Assembly: GCA_023253795.1 (NCBI GenBank)
Contig: JALRFG010000008.1
Coordinates: 1 to 29,561 of the forward strand
Origin: Methylocystis sp.
Lineage (GTDB): Bacteria; Pseudomonadota; Alphaproteobacteria; Rhizobiales; Beijerinckiaceae
DNA: 29,561 nucleotides
Direction of reading: 5' to 3'
A program made the position numbers and the translations under genes. Shown in pieces: positions 16,983-24,038 of this stretch. The first letter of the stretch is position 1; every line of letters starts with the position of its first letter. The notes below the pieces were generated by a model, which made no database searches, was not told the origin of the DNA, and saw nothing but the letters and a program-made list of their open reading frames with translations.

Positions 16983-17128
16983 CGCGGCGAAGCGGCGCTC
17001 GCGGCGACGCCGACCGCCGGCGCGGCCACGCGGGAGGCGATTGGGTTTCGCGAAAATCATGTTACCAAAGCCGCCACTGATCGAATCGTCGCCTTGAGCC
17101 GGGGCGGCGGGAAAAACTTGGATAACTC

Positions 17129-17434
17129 ATGCGGGAGCAGGACGGGCAGGAGAACGGACGGGCAAGCGCTTATGAAGCGGCGCTGGCGCGTTTCTCGGTC
17201 GCCCTCGAACAGCTTGAGCGCACGGCGGCGGCCCGGATCGAGAATGAGCTCGCCAACGCCGACATCGAGGAAGAACTCGCCATCATGCAGGACGACCGCG
17301 CCCGCATCGCGCGTGATCTCGACGCCGCGCTGACCCGCGCCGCCACGCTCGAAAAAACCCGCGACGAGGTGCTGCGCCGGCTCGAAACCGCGGGCGCCGG
17401 CGTCGCCGCCGCGCTCAGCCGGCAGGACGGTTAG
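17129..17434 (+). CDS. DUF4164-like coiled-coil protein
   Basis: A 101-residue soluble, almost wholly helical protein (YEAALARFSVALEQLERTAA, then IEEELAIMQDDRARIARDLD) with heptad-like spacing. It resembles the small DUF4164 proteins that precede zapA in Hyphomicrobiales, and it directly precedes zapA here, with its TAG stop inside the zapA ribosome-binding region. A structural or division-related role is suggested by position only. Start at ATG 17129 has only a weak ribosome-binding site. Confidence 0.75.
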   Translation: MREQDGQENGRASAYEAALARFSVALEQLERTAAARIENELANADIEEELAIMQDDRARIARDLDAALTRAATLEKTRDEVLRRLETAGAGVAAALSRQDG

Positions 17435-17438
17435 GATC

Positions 17439-17822
17439 ATGGCGGCGGCGGTTGTCACCATTGCCGGGCGCACCTATCGCATGTCCTGCGCCGATGGCGA
17501 GGAGCCGCGCCTTGAGGCGCTGGCGAAATCGGTTGAGGAAAAAATCGACGCGATGCGCGCCGGCTTCGGCGAGATCGGCGAGCAGCGCATTGTCGTGATG
17601 GCGGCGATCGCCATCGCGGATGAGGCGGCCGACGCCCGTGATCGCGTCGCCAGCCTTGAGTCGGAAACAGAAAAGCTGCGTCAGGAGCTCGACGCCGCCC
17701 GCGCCGCCGCCGATGCGCTGATGGCGCGCGCCACGACGGAGCTGGAGGCGGCGACGCGGCGGCTGGAGCAGGTCAGCGCCGACCTGCAAAAACCCGCCGC
17801 GCCCCGTCTGGAGTTTCCCTGA
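17439..17822 (+). CDS. zapA: Cell division protein ZapA
   Basis: A 127-residue protein with the ZapA N-terminal domain (VTIAGRTYRMSCADGEEPRL, LAKSVEEKIDAMR, QRIVVMAAIAIADE) and a long C-terminal coiled coil from about residue 68. ZapA bundles and stabilises FtsZ filaments at midcell. AGGA stands before ATG 17439, four bases after the stop of the coiled-coil gene, so the two are cotranscribed. The stop is 3 bp from the stop of the convergent minus-strand gene. Confidence 0.88.
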   Translation: MAAAVVTIAGRTYRMSCADGEEPRLEALAKSVEEKIDAMRAGFGEIGEQRIVVMAAIAIADEAADARDRVASLESETEKLRQELDAARAAADALMARATTELEAATRRLEQVSADLQKPAAPRLEFP

Positions 17823-17825
17823 AGC

Positions 17826-18410
17826 TTATTTGCCCCAGTTTTCGATGCTGGGATCGCGCTTGGCCTTTTCAAGATTATCGGCCTGTTCGGAGAGCTGAAA
17901 GTTCCGGTTTTGCGCGGCCAGCGCCTCATTGCCGTCCTTCATGATCGCGATCTTCATCTGCTCGGTCGCCAGATGATTGAGCTCATTGATCCATTGATTC
18001 AGGTTCAACAGCAGCTTGTCCTTGCGGGGACCCTGCACGGCGCGATCGGAATCGGTGTTCTTGGCGAGGGCGAGCTCTTCTTTGGTTTCCTCAGCCAGCT
18101 TGTCGAGCTTCTTGATCTTCTCCTCCAGCGCGGCGACCTGATCCTGCGCGCCGCCCTTGGCCTTCTCCAGCGCCGCCTCGGTCTCCTTTTTCGCCTTGGC
18201 GATATTATCGAGCCCGTCCTGCAGCCACGTCGTTTCTGTGCTCAGCAAGGAGTCCTTTGCGATTCCAGTAAGATTGAAGCCATTCGGCACCGGGAAATAT
18301 TCGCCGAGCGGCGCGGCCTGCGCCGGCGTCAGAAACAGGCCGATACCGCCACCGATGGCGACCGCGGCAAGAAGGGCGCGACGGCGGGCCGTCGAATTGC
18401 TGGCGAACAT
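17826..18410 (-). CDS. Exported helical protein of unknown function
   Basis: A 194-residue protein. The N-terminus (STARRRALLAAVAIGG, cleavage near PAQA at residue 32) is a signal peptide with an Arg-rich, Tat-like start. The mature part is highly helical with a coiled coil rich in Lys and Glu at about 70-115 (KKETEAALEKAK, EEKIKKLDKLAEETKEEL). It then has a second helical region with NLNQWINELNHLATEQMKI. No cysteines and no family recognised. GGGGAG precedes ATG 18410. It is convergent with zapA and divergent from the thiamine operon. Confidence 0.72.
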   Translation of the reverse strand: MFASNSTARRRALLAAVAIGGGIGLFLTPAQAAPLGEYFPVPNGFNLTGIAKDSLLSTETTWLQDGLDNIAKAKKETEAALEKAKGGAQDQVAALEEKIKKLDKLAEETKEELALAKNTDSDRAVQGPRKDKLLLNLNQWINELNHLATEQMKIAIMKDGNEALAAQNRNFQLSEQADNLEKAKRDPSIENWGK

Positions 18411-18561
18411 GAAGTTTACTCCCCGAATAGACGCGCTGTCGCGACGGTCCCGGCCGTCTTAGGGCGTCTCAGACAAACTGGTGCCCCACCGCGCTTCCGG
18501 CAAGGCCATGGACGACCTTCATCGCCGCCGCTTGACGACCTGCGCCGTTTCGCGCGACCTT

Positions 18562-18693
18562 GCGCCTCGCCGGGGGAGCCCCGCTGGCGCGGATCCGACC
18601 GTGTGAGGGGCTGAGAGGCTGCTAGGCGCAAAAATGCGCGGCGCGGCGACCCTTCGAACCTGATCCAGCTCGCAACTGGCGGAGGGATGGTGC
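18562..18693 (+). promoter_or_regulatory. TPP riboswitch (THI element)
   Basis: The conserved thi-box blocks are visible: GGGGGAGCCCC near 18572, GGGGCTGAGAGG at 18607-18618, ACCCTTCGAACCTGATCCAG at 18649-18668, and GCAACTGGCGGAGGGA ending near 18687. A P1 stem can form between GCGCC (18562-18566) and GGTGC (18689-18693). The P3 arm seems to carry an extension (18577-18606). It binds thiamine pyrophosphate and represses the downstream thiO operon, probably at translation since no intrinsic terminator is seen before ATG 18734. The preceding 150 bp (18411-18561) hold no gene I can support. Confidence 0.93.
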
Positions 18694-18733
18694 GCCAGTA
18701 TCCATTTTCACTTTTCGCGCCGGACGCGCGGCC

Positions 18734-19756
18734 ATGACCCGCGCCCGGGTGATCGGCGCCGGCGTCGCCGGCCTTTGCGCCGCCTGGGAGCTGGCGCGCG
18801 CCGGCGTCGAGATTGAGCTGGTCGAAGCGGCCGCGACGGCGGGCGCGGGCTGCTCCCGCTACGCCGGCGGCATGATTGCGCCCTGGTGCGAATTGGAGAG
18901 CGCCGAACCGTTGATCGCCCGCCTCGGCGCCGAAGCGCTCGATTTCTGGACCCGTGACATCCCCGTCGCGACGATCGCCGGCAGCCTTGTCGTGGCGCCG
19001 CCCCGCGAGAGCGCCGAACTGACCGATTTTGCGCGGCGCACCCAGCACTTCAGCAAGCTCGACGCCGATGGGATCGCCGCGCTGGAGCCCGACCTCGCCG
19101 GACGTTTCGATCGCGCTCTGTATTTTGCGCAAGAGGCGCATCTCGACCCGCGTCAGGCGCTTGATGCGCTCGACGCGCGGCTGGCTGGTCTGCCGAATGT
19201 CCTGCGGCGCTTCGGCGTCGACGCCGACACGCTGCCGGCCGCGCCGGACTGGACCATCGACTGCCGCGGTTTTGCGGCGCGCGGCGCGCTACTTGGCCTG
19301 CCCGGCCTGCGCGGCGTGAAGGGCGAAATGCTGCTGTTGCGCAGCGACGAGATTCGCCTGTCGCGTCCGGTGCGCATGCTGCACCCGCGCCGCCCGGCCT
19401 ATATCGTGCCGCGCGGCGATGGTCTGTTCATGATCGGCGCAACGATGATCGAGAACGAAGAACGCGCGCGGGTGACGGCGCGGTCAATCGTCGAACTGGT
19501 CAATTCCGCTTTTGTGGTTCACCCCGCTTTCGCCGAGGCGGAAATTGTCGAAACCGGCTCGGACGTGCGGCCCGCCTTCATCGATAATTTGCCGCGTCTG
19601 ACGCGGCGCGGCCGAACTCTCTATATCAATGGCCTGTACCGACATGGCTTTCTGCTCGCGCCGGCGCTTGCGACGCGGGCGGCGCAGATCGTGTGCGATG
19701 GCGCCAATTTCCCGGAGCTGATGGATGCGCATTCAGGTGAACGGGCGTTTGCTTGA
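18734..19756 (+). CDS. thiO: Glycine oxidase ThiO
   Basis: A 340-residue FAD-dependent amine oxidase of the DAO family. It opens with RVIGAGVAGLCAAWELARAG (dinucleotide-binding GxGxxG) and has GCSRYAGGMIAPWCE and later YIVPRGDGLFMIGATM and YRHGFLLAPALA, the features of ThiO. It oxidises glycine to iminoglycine for thiazole synthesis. It is the first gene after the TPP riboswitch and overlaps thiS by 32 bp. The ribosome-binding site is poor, consistent with control through the riboswitch. Confidence 0.93.
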   Translation: MTRARVIGAGVAGLCAAWELARAGVEIELVEAAATAGAGCSRYAGGMIAPWCELESAEPLIARLGAEALDFWTRDIPVATIAGSLVVAPPRESAELTDFARRTQHFSKLDADGIAALEPDLAGRFDRALYFAQEAHLDPRQALDALDARLAGLPNVLRRFGVDADTLPAAPDWTIDCRGFAARGALLGLPGLRGVKGEMLLLRSDEIRLSRPVRMLHPRRPAYIVPRGDGLFMIGATMIENEERARVTARSIVELVNSAFVVHPAFAEAEIVETGSDVRPAFIDNLPRLTRRGRTLYINGLYRHGFLLAPALATRAAQIVCDGANFPELMDAHSGERAFA

Positions 19757-19922
19757 GGTGCAGGCGACGACGCTCGCAAACCTCATCGACGAACTCGGTT
19801 ATGGCGACCGCAAGGTCGGCACGGCGATTAATCAGGAATTCGTTCGCGACCGCGACCGCGATACGACGATTCTTCAGGATGGCGACGCCGTCGAAATCGT
19901 CACGCCGCGTCAGGGAGGATAA
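19725..19922 (+). CDS. thiS: Sulfur carrier protein ThiS
   Basis: A 65-residue ubiquitin-fold protein (MRIQVNGRLLEV, TLANLIDELGY, GDAVEIVTPRQGG) ending in the Gly-Gly tail that is adenylated and converted to thiocarboxylate to supply sulfur for the thiazole. GGAG precedes ATG 19725 inside the thiO 3' end. The stop directly abuts the thiG start. Confidence 0.95.
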   Translation: MRIQVNGRLLEVQATTLANLIDELGYGDRKVGTAINQEFVRDRDRDTTILQDGDAVEIVTPRQGG

Positions 19923-20708
19923 ATGGACCCGCTGACGCTTTACGATGTTTCGCTGCGCTCGCGGCTGCTGCTGGGCACGGCGCGTTACCCCTCGCCGGCG
20001 ATTTTGGCGGACGCCATCCGCGCCTCGGGCTGTGAGATCGTCACGGTGTCCCTGCGTCGTGAAGCTGGCGGCGGTCGCGCCGGCGAAAGCTTCTGGGCGC
20101 TGATCCGCGATCTCGGCGTGAATGTGCTGCCCAACACCGCCGGTTGTCGCACGGCGAAGGAAGCCATCGCCACCGCGCAAATGGCGCGCGAAGTCTTCGC
20201 CACGGACTGGATCAAGCTTGAAGTGATCGGCGAGGAGGACACGCTTCAGCCCGATGTCTTCGGTCTTGTCGAAGCGGCGCAGGCGCTGAATGCGGAAGGC
20301 TTTCACGTCTTTCCCTACACCACCGACGATCTCGTCGTCGCCGAACGCCTGCTCAACGCCGGGTGCAGGGTGTTGATGCCCTGGGCGGCGCCGATTGGCT
20401 CGGGACGCGGCGTCAATAACACCTTCGCCCTGCGCGCCCTGCGCGCTCATTTTCCCGACACGCCGCTTGTCGTCGACGCCGGACTCGGCGCGCCGTCACA
20501 TGCAACGGCGGTGATGGAGATGGGGTATGACGCGGTGCTGCTGAACACGGCGGTGGCGCGGGCCGGCGATCCGGTCGGCATGGCGCAGGCGTTTCGACTG
20601 GCGGTGGAGGCCGGCCGCGCTGGCTGGCGGGCGCAGCCGATGACGCCGCGCGACATGGCCGAACCCTCAACCCCGATGATCGGCCGGCCCTTCGACCAAA
20701 GCGCCTAG
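19923..20708 (+). CDS. thiG: Thiazole synthase ThiG
   Basis: A 261-residue TIM-barrel enzyme that joins 1-deoxyxylulose 5-phosphate, iminoglycine and ThiS thiocarboxylate into the thiazole phosphate of thiamine. The Schiff-base lysine is Lys98 in DWIKLEVIGE. Other signatures are NTAGCRTAKEA, PIGSGRGVNN and DAGLGAPSHA. GGAGG immediately upstream of ATG 19923 lies in the 3' end of thiS, with zero spacing between the genes. Confidence 0.96.
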   Translation: MDPLTLYDVSLRSRLLLGTARYPSPAILADAIRASGCEIVTVSLRREAGGGRAGESFWALIRDLGVNVLPNTAGCRTAKEAIATAQMAREVFATDWIKLEVIGEEDTLQPDVFGLVEAAQALNAEGFHVFPYTTDDLVVAERLLNAGCRVLMPWAAPIGSGRGVNNTFALRALRAHFPDTPLVVDAGLGAPSHATAVMEMGYDAVLLNTAVARAGDPVGMAQAFRLAVEAGRAGWRAQPMTPRDMAEPSTPMIGRPFDQSA

Positions 20709-20763
20709 GCTTTTGCGCCGGCGCACACCGGTCCTTAAGGGAAATCGGCCACAACTGTTCATC

Positions 20764-22125
20764 ATGCATCTCGACCCGTTCTATCTCATCGTCGATTCCG
20801 CCGACTGGTTGCCGCGCCTGCTGCCGCAGGGCGTTCGGCTCGTGCAATTGCGCATCAAGGATCGCGCCAGCGACGAGACGCGCGACGAAATTGCGCGGGC
20901 GCGCGATTTCTGCCGTTCCGCCGGCGCGCAGCTTGTCGTCAATGATTACTGGCGCGAGGCGATCGATCTGGATTGCGACTTCGTTCATCTTGGACAGGAA
21001 GATCTTGATACGGCCGATATCGCCGCCTTGCGGCGTCACGGGTTGCGTTTCGGCGTCTCCACCCATACCGAAGCCGAACTGGAGCGTGCACTGGCGCTGG
21101 AGCCGGATTACATCGCGCTCGGCCCGGTGTGGCCGACCTTGCTCAAGGAGATGAAATTCGCGCCACAGGGACTGACGCGCATCGCCGCATGGAAAAAACG
21201 CATCGGTGACACGCCGCTTGTCGCCATCGGCGGATTGACGCCGGCGCGCGCCTGTCTGGCGCTTGCCGCCGGCGCCGACAGCGCCTGCGTCGTCACCGAT
21301 GTGCTGCGGAACCTTGATCCCGAAGCGCGCGCCGCCGAATGGACGTCAGCGACGGCGCCATGGCGCGATACGCCCGAGCTTTGCCGGCCCTTCGTCGCCG
21401 ACCACGCCGGCGCACAGGTTTTTCCCTCGCCCAATCATGGCGTGCGCACGCGCGCCGTGACATCGCTCATTTTGCACTATACGGGAATGCCGACGGCAGA
21501 GAGCGCGCTGGAGCTGCTGTGTTCGCCCATTGCGCAAGTCTCGGCGCATTATCTTGTCGAGGAAGACGGCAAGATCATGCAACTCGTGCCGGAAGCGCGG
21601 CGCGCCTGGCACGCCGGCGCGAGTTTCTGGGCTGGAGAAACCGATCTCAACACAAGCTCGATCGGCATTGAAATCGCGCATCCCGGCCATCGCGATCCGC
21701 GGCCTTTCCCGCCGGCGCAAATTGCGGCGGTGATTGACCTGTCGCGCGATATTTGCGCGCGTAACGCCATACCGCCCGCGCGGGTTCTGGCGCATTCCGA
21801 CATTGCGCCACGCCGCAAGATTGATCCCGGCGAATTTTTTCCCTGGGAGATGCTGGCGCAGAATGGCGTCGGCCAATTCTTCGCCGCCGCCCCGCCAGAC
21901 GCGACGCCGCGATGGGCGCCGGGCGACGCCAGCGCAGAGGTTGCGACGTTGCAACAGCAACTCGCCAGCTTTGGTTTTAGAATCGAACAGACCGGCGTCT
22001 ATGACGATGACACCGCCGTGAGCGTGACGGCGTTTCAACGCCATCATCGCCCCGCGCGCGTCGATGGCCGCGCCGACGCCTCAACCTGCGATGTGCTGAC
22101 GCGCTTGCTTGAGGCGCAGGCGTGA
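20764..22125 (+). CDS. Fusion: thiamine phosphate synthase (ThiE) with zinc N-acetylmuramoyl-L-alanine amidase and peptidoglycan-binding domain
   Basis: One open frame encodes two unrelated enzymes; numbering here is from ATG 20764. Residues 1-201 are ThiE (PFYLIVDS, RLVQLRIKD, VVNDYW, HLGQEDL, GPVWPTLLKEM, AIGGLTPA, GADSACVVTDV), ending in EWTSATAPWR where stand-alone ThiE proteins usually stop. Eighteen residues on, an AmiD-type amidase_2 domain begins (PSPNHG), with zinc ligands His238 (LILHYTGM), His344 (LAHSDIAPR) and Asp354 (KIDPG) and IGIEIAHPG. A C-terminal PG_binding_1 domain covers about 390-450. No signal peptide is visible. No in-frame ATG, GTG or TTG with a ribosome-binding site lies at the junction (21364-21420). 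The start is uncertain: an in-frame TTG at 20713 is upstream, and AAGGG at 20737 is far from ATG 20764. Confidence 0.85.
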   Translation: MHLDPFYLIVDSADWLPRLLPQGVRLVQLRIKDRASDETRDEIARARDFCRSAGAQLVVNDYWREAIDLDCDFVHLGQEDLDTADIAALRRHGLRFGVSTHTEAELERALALEPDYIALGPVWPTLLKEMKFAPQGLTRIAAWKKRIGDTPLVAIGGLTPARACLALAAGADSACVVTDVLRNLDPEARAAEWTSATAPWRDTPELCRPFVADHAGAQVFPSPNHGVRTRAVTSLILHYTGMPTAESALELLCSPIAQVSAHYLVEEDGKIMQLVPEARRAWHAGASFWAGETDLNTSSIGIEIAHPGHRDPRPFPPAQIAAVIDLSRDICARNAIPPARVLAHSDIAPRRKIDPGEFFPWEMLAQNGVGQFFAAAPPDATPRWAPGDASAEVATLQQQLASFGFRIEQTGVYDDDTAVSVTAFQRHHRPARVDGRADASTCDVLTRLLEAQA

Positions 22126-23027
22126 CCGCAGCGATCATCGACAAAAAAGTCGTCGTCGTCACCGGCGCGTCAACCGGCATTGGTCTTGCCTGTGTCGAGA
22201 CGCTGATCGCCGCCGGTTTTTTCGTTTTCGGTTCGGTGCGCCGTGCAGAAGACGCGACACGATTGCACGAAAAATTTGGCGATGATTTCACAGCGCTGCT
22301 GTTCGACGTTGTCGATGATACGGCGATTGACGCCGCCGCGCAGAATGTTGCTGCGCGGTTACAGGGGCATATGCTGGCGGGACTTGTGAACAATGCCGGC
22401 GTCGCCTTTCCCGGTCCGTTGCTGCATTTGCCGATCGAGGATTTTCGTCGCCAGATCGCCATTAATCTGACTGGCCAGCTGAAAGTTATCCAGGCGTTCG
22501 CGCCGCTACTTGGCGCCAGCGATGAAAAACGCACTGGCGCGCCGGGACGCATCATCAATATGAGTTCGGTGGCGGGACGTTTCGCCAAGCCCTTCATGGG
22601 CGCCTATAACGCCTCAAAGTTTGGACTGGAGGGGCTTTCCGACGCGCTACGTCGTGAATTGATCGTCTATGGCGTCGATGTCGTTATCATCGAGCCGGGC
22701 ATGATTGCGACGCCGATCTGGGACAAACTCGACACCGTCGACATGTCGCCTTTCGACGGCACGATTTACGCAGCGGCCGTGCGTCGAGTGCAGGAATGGG
22801 CGGTTAAACACGGGCGCGAAGCGCCGCCGGCGGCGCAGGTCGCGGAAGTCGTGAGACATGCGCTTGTGACAGACAGGCCGCCGGCGCGCATTGCGGTGGT
22901 GAAGAACTGGCTAACGGATTATGCGCTGCCACCGCTGTTGCCGACGCGACTGAGCGATTGGCTGGTGGCGCGGTGGCTAGGTTTCGACAAGCTTCGCGTG
23001 GCGCGGCTAACAAAAACGAAACCCTGA
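22122..23027 (+). CDS. Short-chain dehydrogenase/reductase (classical SDR)
   Basis: A 301-residue Rossmann-fold oxidoreductase with TGASTGIG (14-21) for the cofactor, NNAG (90-93), MSS (147-149) and the catalytic YNASK (Tyr162, Lys166). The C-terminal extension (from about 200) resembles retinol-dehydrogenase-like SDRs that act on lipids, steroids or other hydrophobic alcohols, but the substrate is unknown. It starts with GTG overlapping the stop of the fusion gene (GTGA), so it is translationally coupled to the thiamine operon, without an evident thiamine role. Confidence 0.9.
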   Translation: MTAAIIDKKVVVVTGASTGIGLACVETLIAAGFFVFGSVRRAEDATRLHEKFGDDFTALLFDVVDDTAIDAAAQNVAARLQGHMLAGLVNNAGVAFPGPLLHLPIEDFRRQIAINLTGQLKVIQAFAPLLGASDEKRTGAPGRIINMSSVAGRFAKPFMGAYNASKFGLEGLSDALRRELIVYGVDVVIIEPGMIATPIWDKLDTVDMSPFDGTIYAAAVRRVQEWAVKHGREAPPAAQVAEVVRHALVTDRPPARIAVVKNWLTDYALPPLLPTRLSDWLVARWLGFDKLRVARLTKTKP

Positions 23028-23049
23028 TCAACAGGAAAAATCAGCTTCT

Positions 23050-23083
23050 GCGTGGCGGAAGGCGCAAGCGCCAGCCGCCACGC
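23050..23083. terminator. Hairpin between convergent genes, likely bidirectional terminator
   Basis: Nine-base arms GCGTGGCGG and CCGCCACGC enclose a second stem (GGCGC/GCGCC) with a 2-base bulge on each side. It lies 22 bp after the SDR stop and 11 bp after the stop of the minus-strand poly-His gene. On the minus strand a TTTTT run follows about 9 bases later. Confidence 0.6.
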
Positions 23084-23094
23084 CCATCATCATA

Positions 23095-23247
23095 TTATTG
23101 ATGATGATGGTGGTGGTGGTGATGGTGGTGATGGTGGCAATTGCTCGTTGCATGTGAATGCGGCGCGCCTGTCGTATGCGCGGAGGCGGCGACCGGCGCC
23201 ACAGCGACGCCGAGGCCGAGAACAAGCGCGGCAATAATCTTTTTCAT
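23095..23247 (-). CDS. Secreted poly-histidine peptide (His12 tail), putative metal-binding
   Basis: A 50-residue protein. ATG 23247 has GGAG nine bases upstream. The signal peptide begins MKKIIAALVLGLG and is predicted to end at AASA (residue 23). The mature 27-residue peptide starts HTTGAPHSHATSNC and ends in twelve consecutive histidines plus Gln, so 15 of 27 residues are His, with one Cys. The His codons mix CAC and CAT, showing selection on the protein rather than simple repeat expansion. Free or bound periplasmic peptides of this kind could chelate Ni, Zn, Cu or Co; compare the cytosolic His-rich Hpn of Helicobacter. No metal transporter is adjacent. It converges on the SDR gene and is followed by a hairpin. 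Confidence 0.75.
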   Translation of the reverse strand: MKKIIAALVLGLGVAVAPVAASAHTTGAPHSHATSNCHHHHHHHHHHHHQ

Positions 23248-23428
23248 GATTTTTTCTCCATTGTGCGCGCTCCACAGGGGAGCTTTCCCTATCTAGTTGC
23301 GCATGAAGGCGAGAACAGGGCTGGCGGCGCCATAAACCTTAACCTCACGCCGCGTTTTTGCGCTTTCGAAACATCCCGGGTTCGATTAACCTGAGAGACA
23401 AGATTGATCCTTGCTTCCGGGAGTGCCC

Positions 23429-23737
23429 ATGCGCGCGTTTTTGACGATTTCCACTGCCCTCGCCTGTGTTTTCGCGCTTGGCGCCTGCGATATGGCTATC
23501 GCCAAGCCGAAGCGCGGCAGTGGCCAGGTGAGCCTCGGCAGCGATGATGTTCAAATTCCGCTGCCGAAAAATCTTACCTCCAACAAGGACTACCTCGACG
23601 ACGGCGCCGCGCGGGACATGCGGCCCGATGCGGAGGACAATGACCGTTATTTCCTTGAGCAGGAGAATTTCGCCAATCAGGATCCGACGCGCTATTCCGA
23701 ATGGGGCAGCGTGATGGACCAGTTCCAGCCCTACTGA
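23429..23737 (+). CDS. Small putative lipoprotein of unknown function
   Basis: A 102-residue protein. The N-terminus is a signal peptide leading to LGAC (Cys20), a plausible lipobox, so it may be lipidated and anchored in the envelope. The mature part is polar and acidic (KNLTSNKDYLDDGAARDMRP, DNDRYFLEQENFANQDPTRY) and ends in FQPY. No domain recognised. ATG 23429 has GGGAG six bases upstream; an earlier in-frame start at 23411 lacks support. A clear intrinsic terminator follows, so it is a single-gene unit. Confidence 0.75.
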   Translation: MRAFLTISTALACVFALGACDMAIAKPKRGSGQVSLGSDDVQIPLPKNLTSNKDYLDDGAARDMRPDAEDNDRYFLEQENFANQDPTRYSEWGSVMDQFQPY

Positions 23738-23758
23738 CCCTCGCCCTTGATGGCTTCG

Positions 23759-23790
23759 AAAACCCGGCCCTGCGCCGGGTTTTTGTTTTT
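23759..23790 (+). terminator. Rho-independent terminator of the lipoprotein gene
   Basis: A stem AAAACCCGGC / GCCGGGTTTT with a 5-base loop is followed by TGTTTTT. This is a typical intrinsic terminator 22 bp after the stop. Confidence 0.9.
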
Positions 23791-23851
23791 GAGCCCACCG
23801 CTCGCATTAGCGCGGTGCGTGAAACAGAACCGGGAGTGGCGGAAAATATTC

Positions 23852-23881
23852 TTGACAGGCGCGCGCTCCTTCGTGTATTAG
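23852..23881 (+). promoter_or_regulatory. Candidate promoter of the lysis cassette
   Basis: TTGACA (23852-23857, perfect consensus -35) and TATTAG (23876-23881, 4 of 6 for -10) are separated by 18 bases. It is the only convincing promoter in the gap before the endolysin gene, giving a leader of about 150 bases. Confidence 0.55.
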
Positions 23882-23898
23882 GATTATATTCCATAATC
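23882..23898. promoter_or_regulatory. Palindrome at the expected transcription start of the lysis cassette
   Basis: GATTAT and ATAATC flank ATTCC, immediately downstream of the candidate -10. A perfect 6-base dyad in AT-rich sequence, placed over the start site in GC-rich DNA, is a good candidate operator for a repressor. The binding protein is unknown. Confidence 0.45.
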
Positions 23899-24038
23899 TC
23901 CTGCTGATTTCGGCCGGCGCCTGAACAGGCGCGCGACGACACAGATCTCATCGCCGCGCCTCTCGCGCGCGCCAACTCGTCTTCCCCAAACCATAGACAC
24001 GAACCGCAGATGCGATCGTGAAGGAGAATTTGCGTCTC

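Noticed and set aside
21339..21671. Alternative start for a separate amidase at ATG 21360 or ATG 21339
   Set aside because: These ATGs are in a different frame from the amidase domain, and no ribosome-binding site precedes them. Only an indel would connect them.
23098..23136. ATG/GTG triplet run on the plus strand as a microsatellite or repeat
   Set aside because: It is the complement of the His codons of a complete minus-strand gene with signal peptide and ribosome-binding site, so coding explains it.
23339..23391. Two TTAACC motifs as CtrA binding sites upstream of the small lipoprotein
   Set aside because: They are 47 bp apart and do not fit the TTAA-N7-TTAA spacing, so support is too weak.
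23917..23932. Inverted repeat GCGCCTG-AA-CAGGCGC in the lysis cassette leader
   Set aside because: The 2-base loop and GC-rich background make it unremarkable; no T-run follows, so it is not a terminator.
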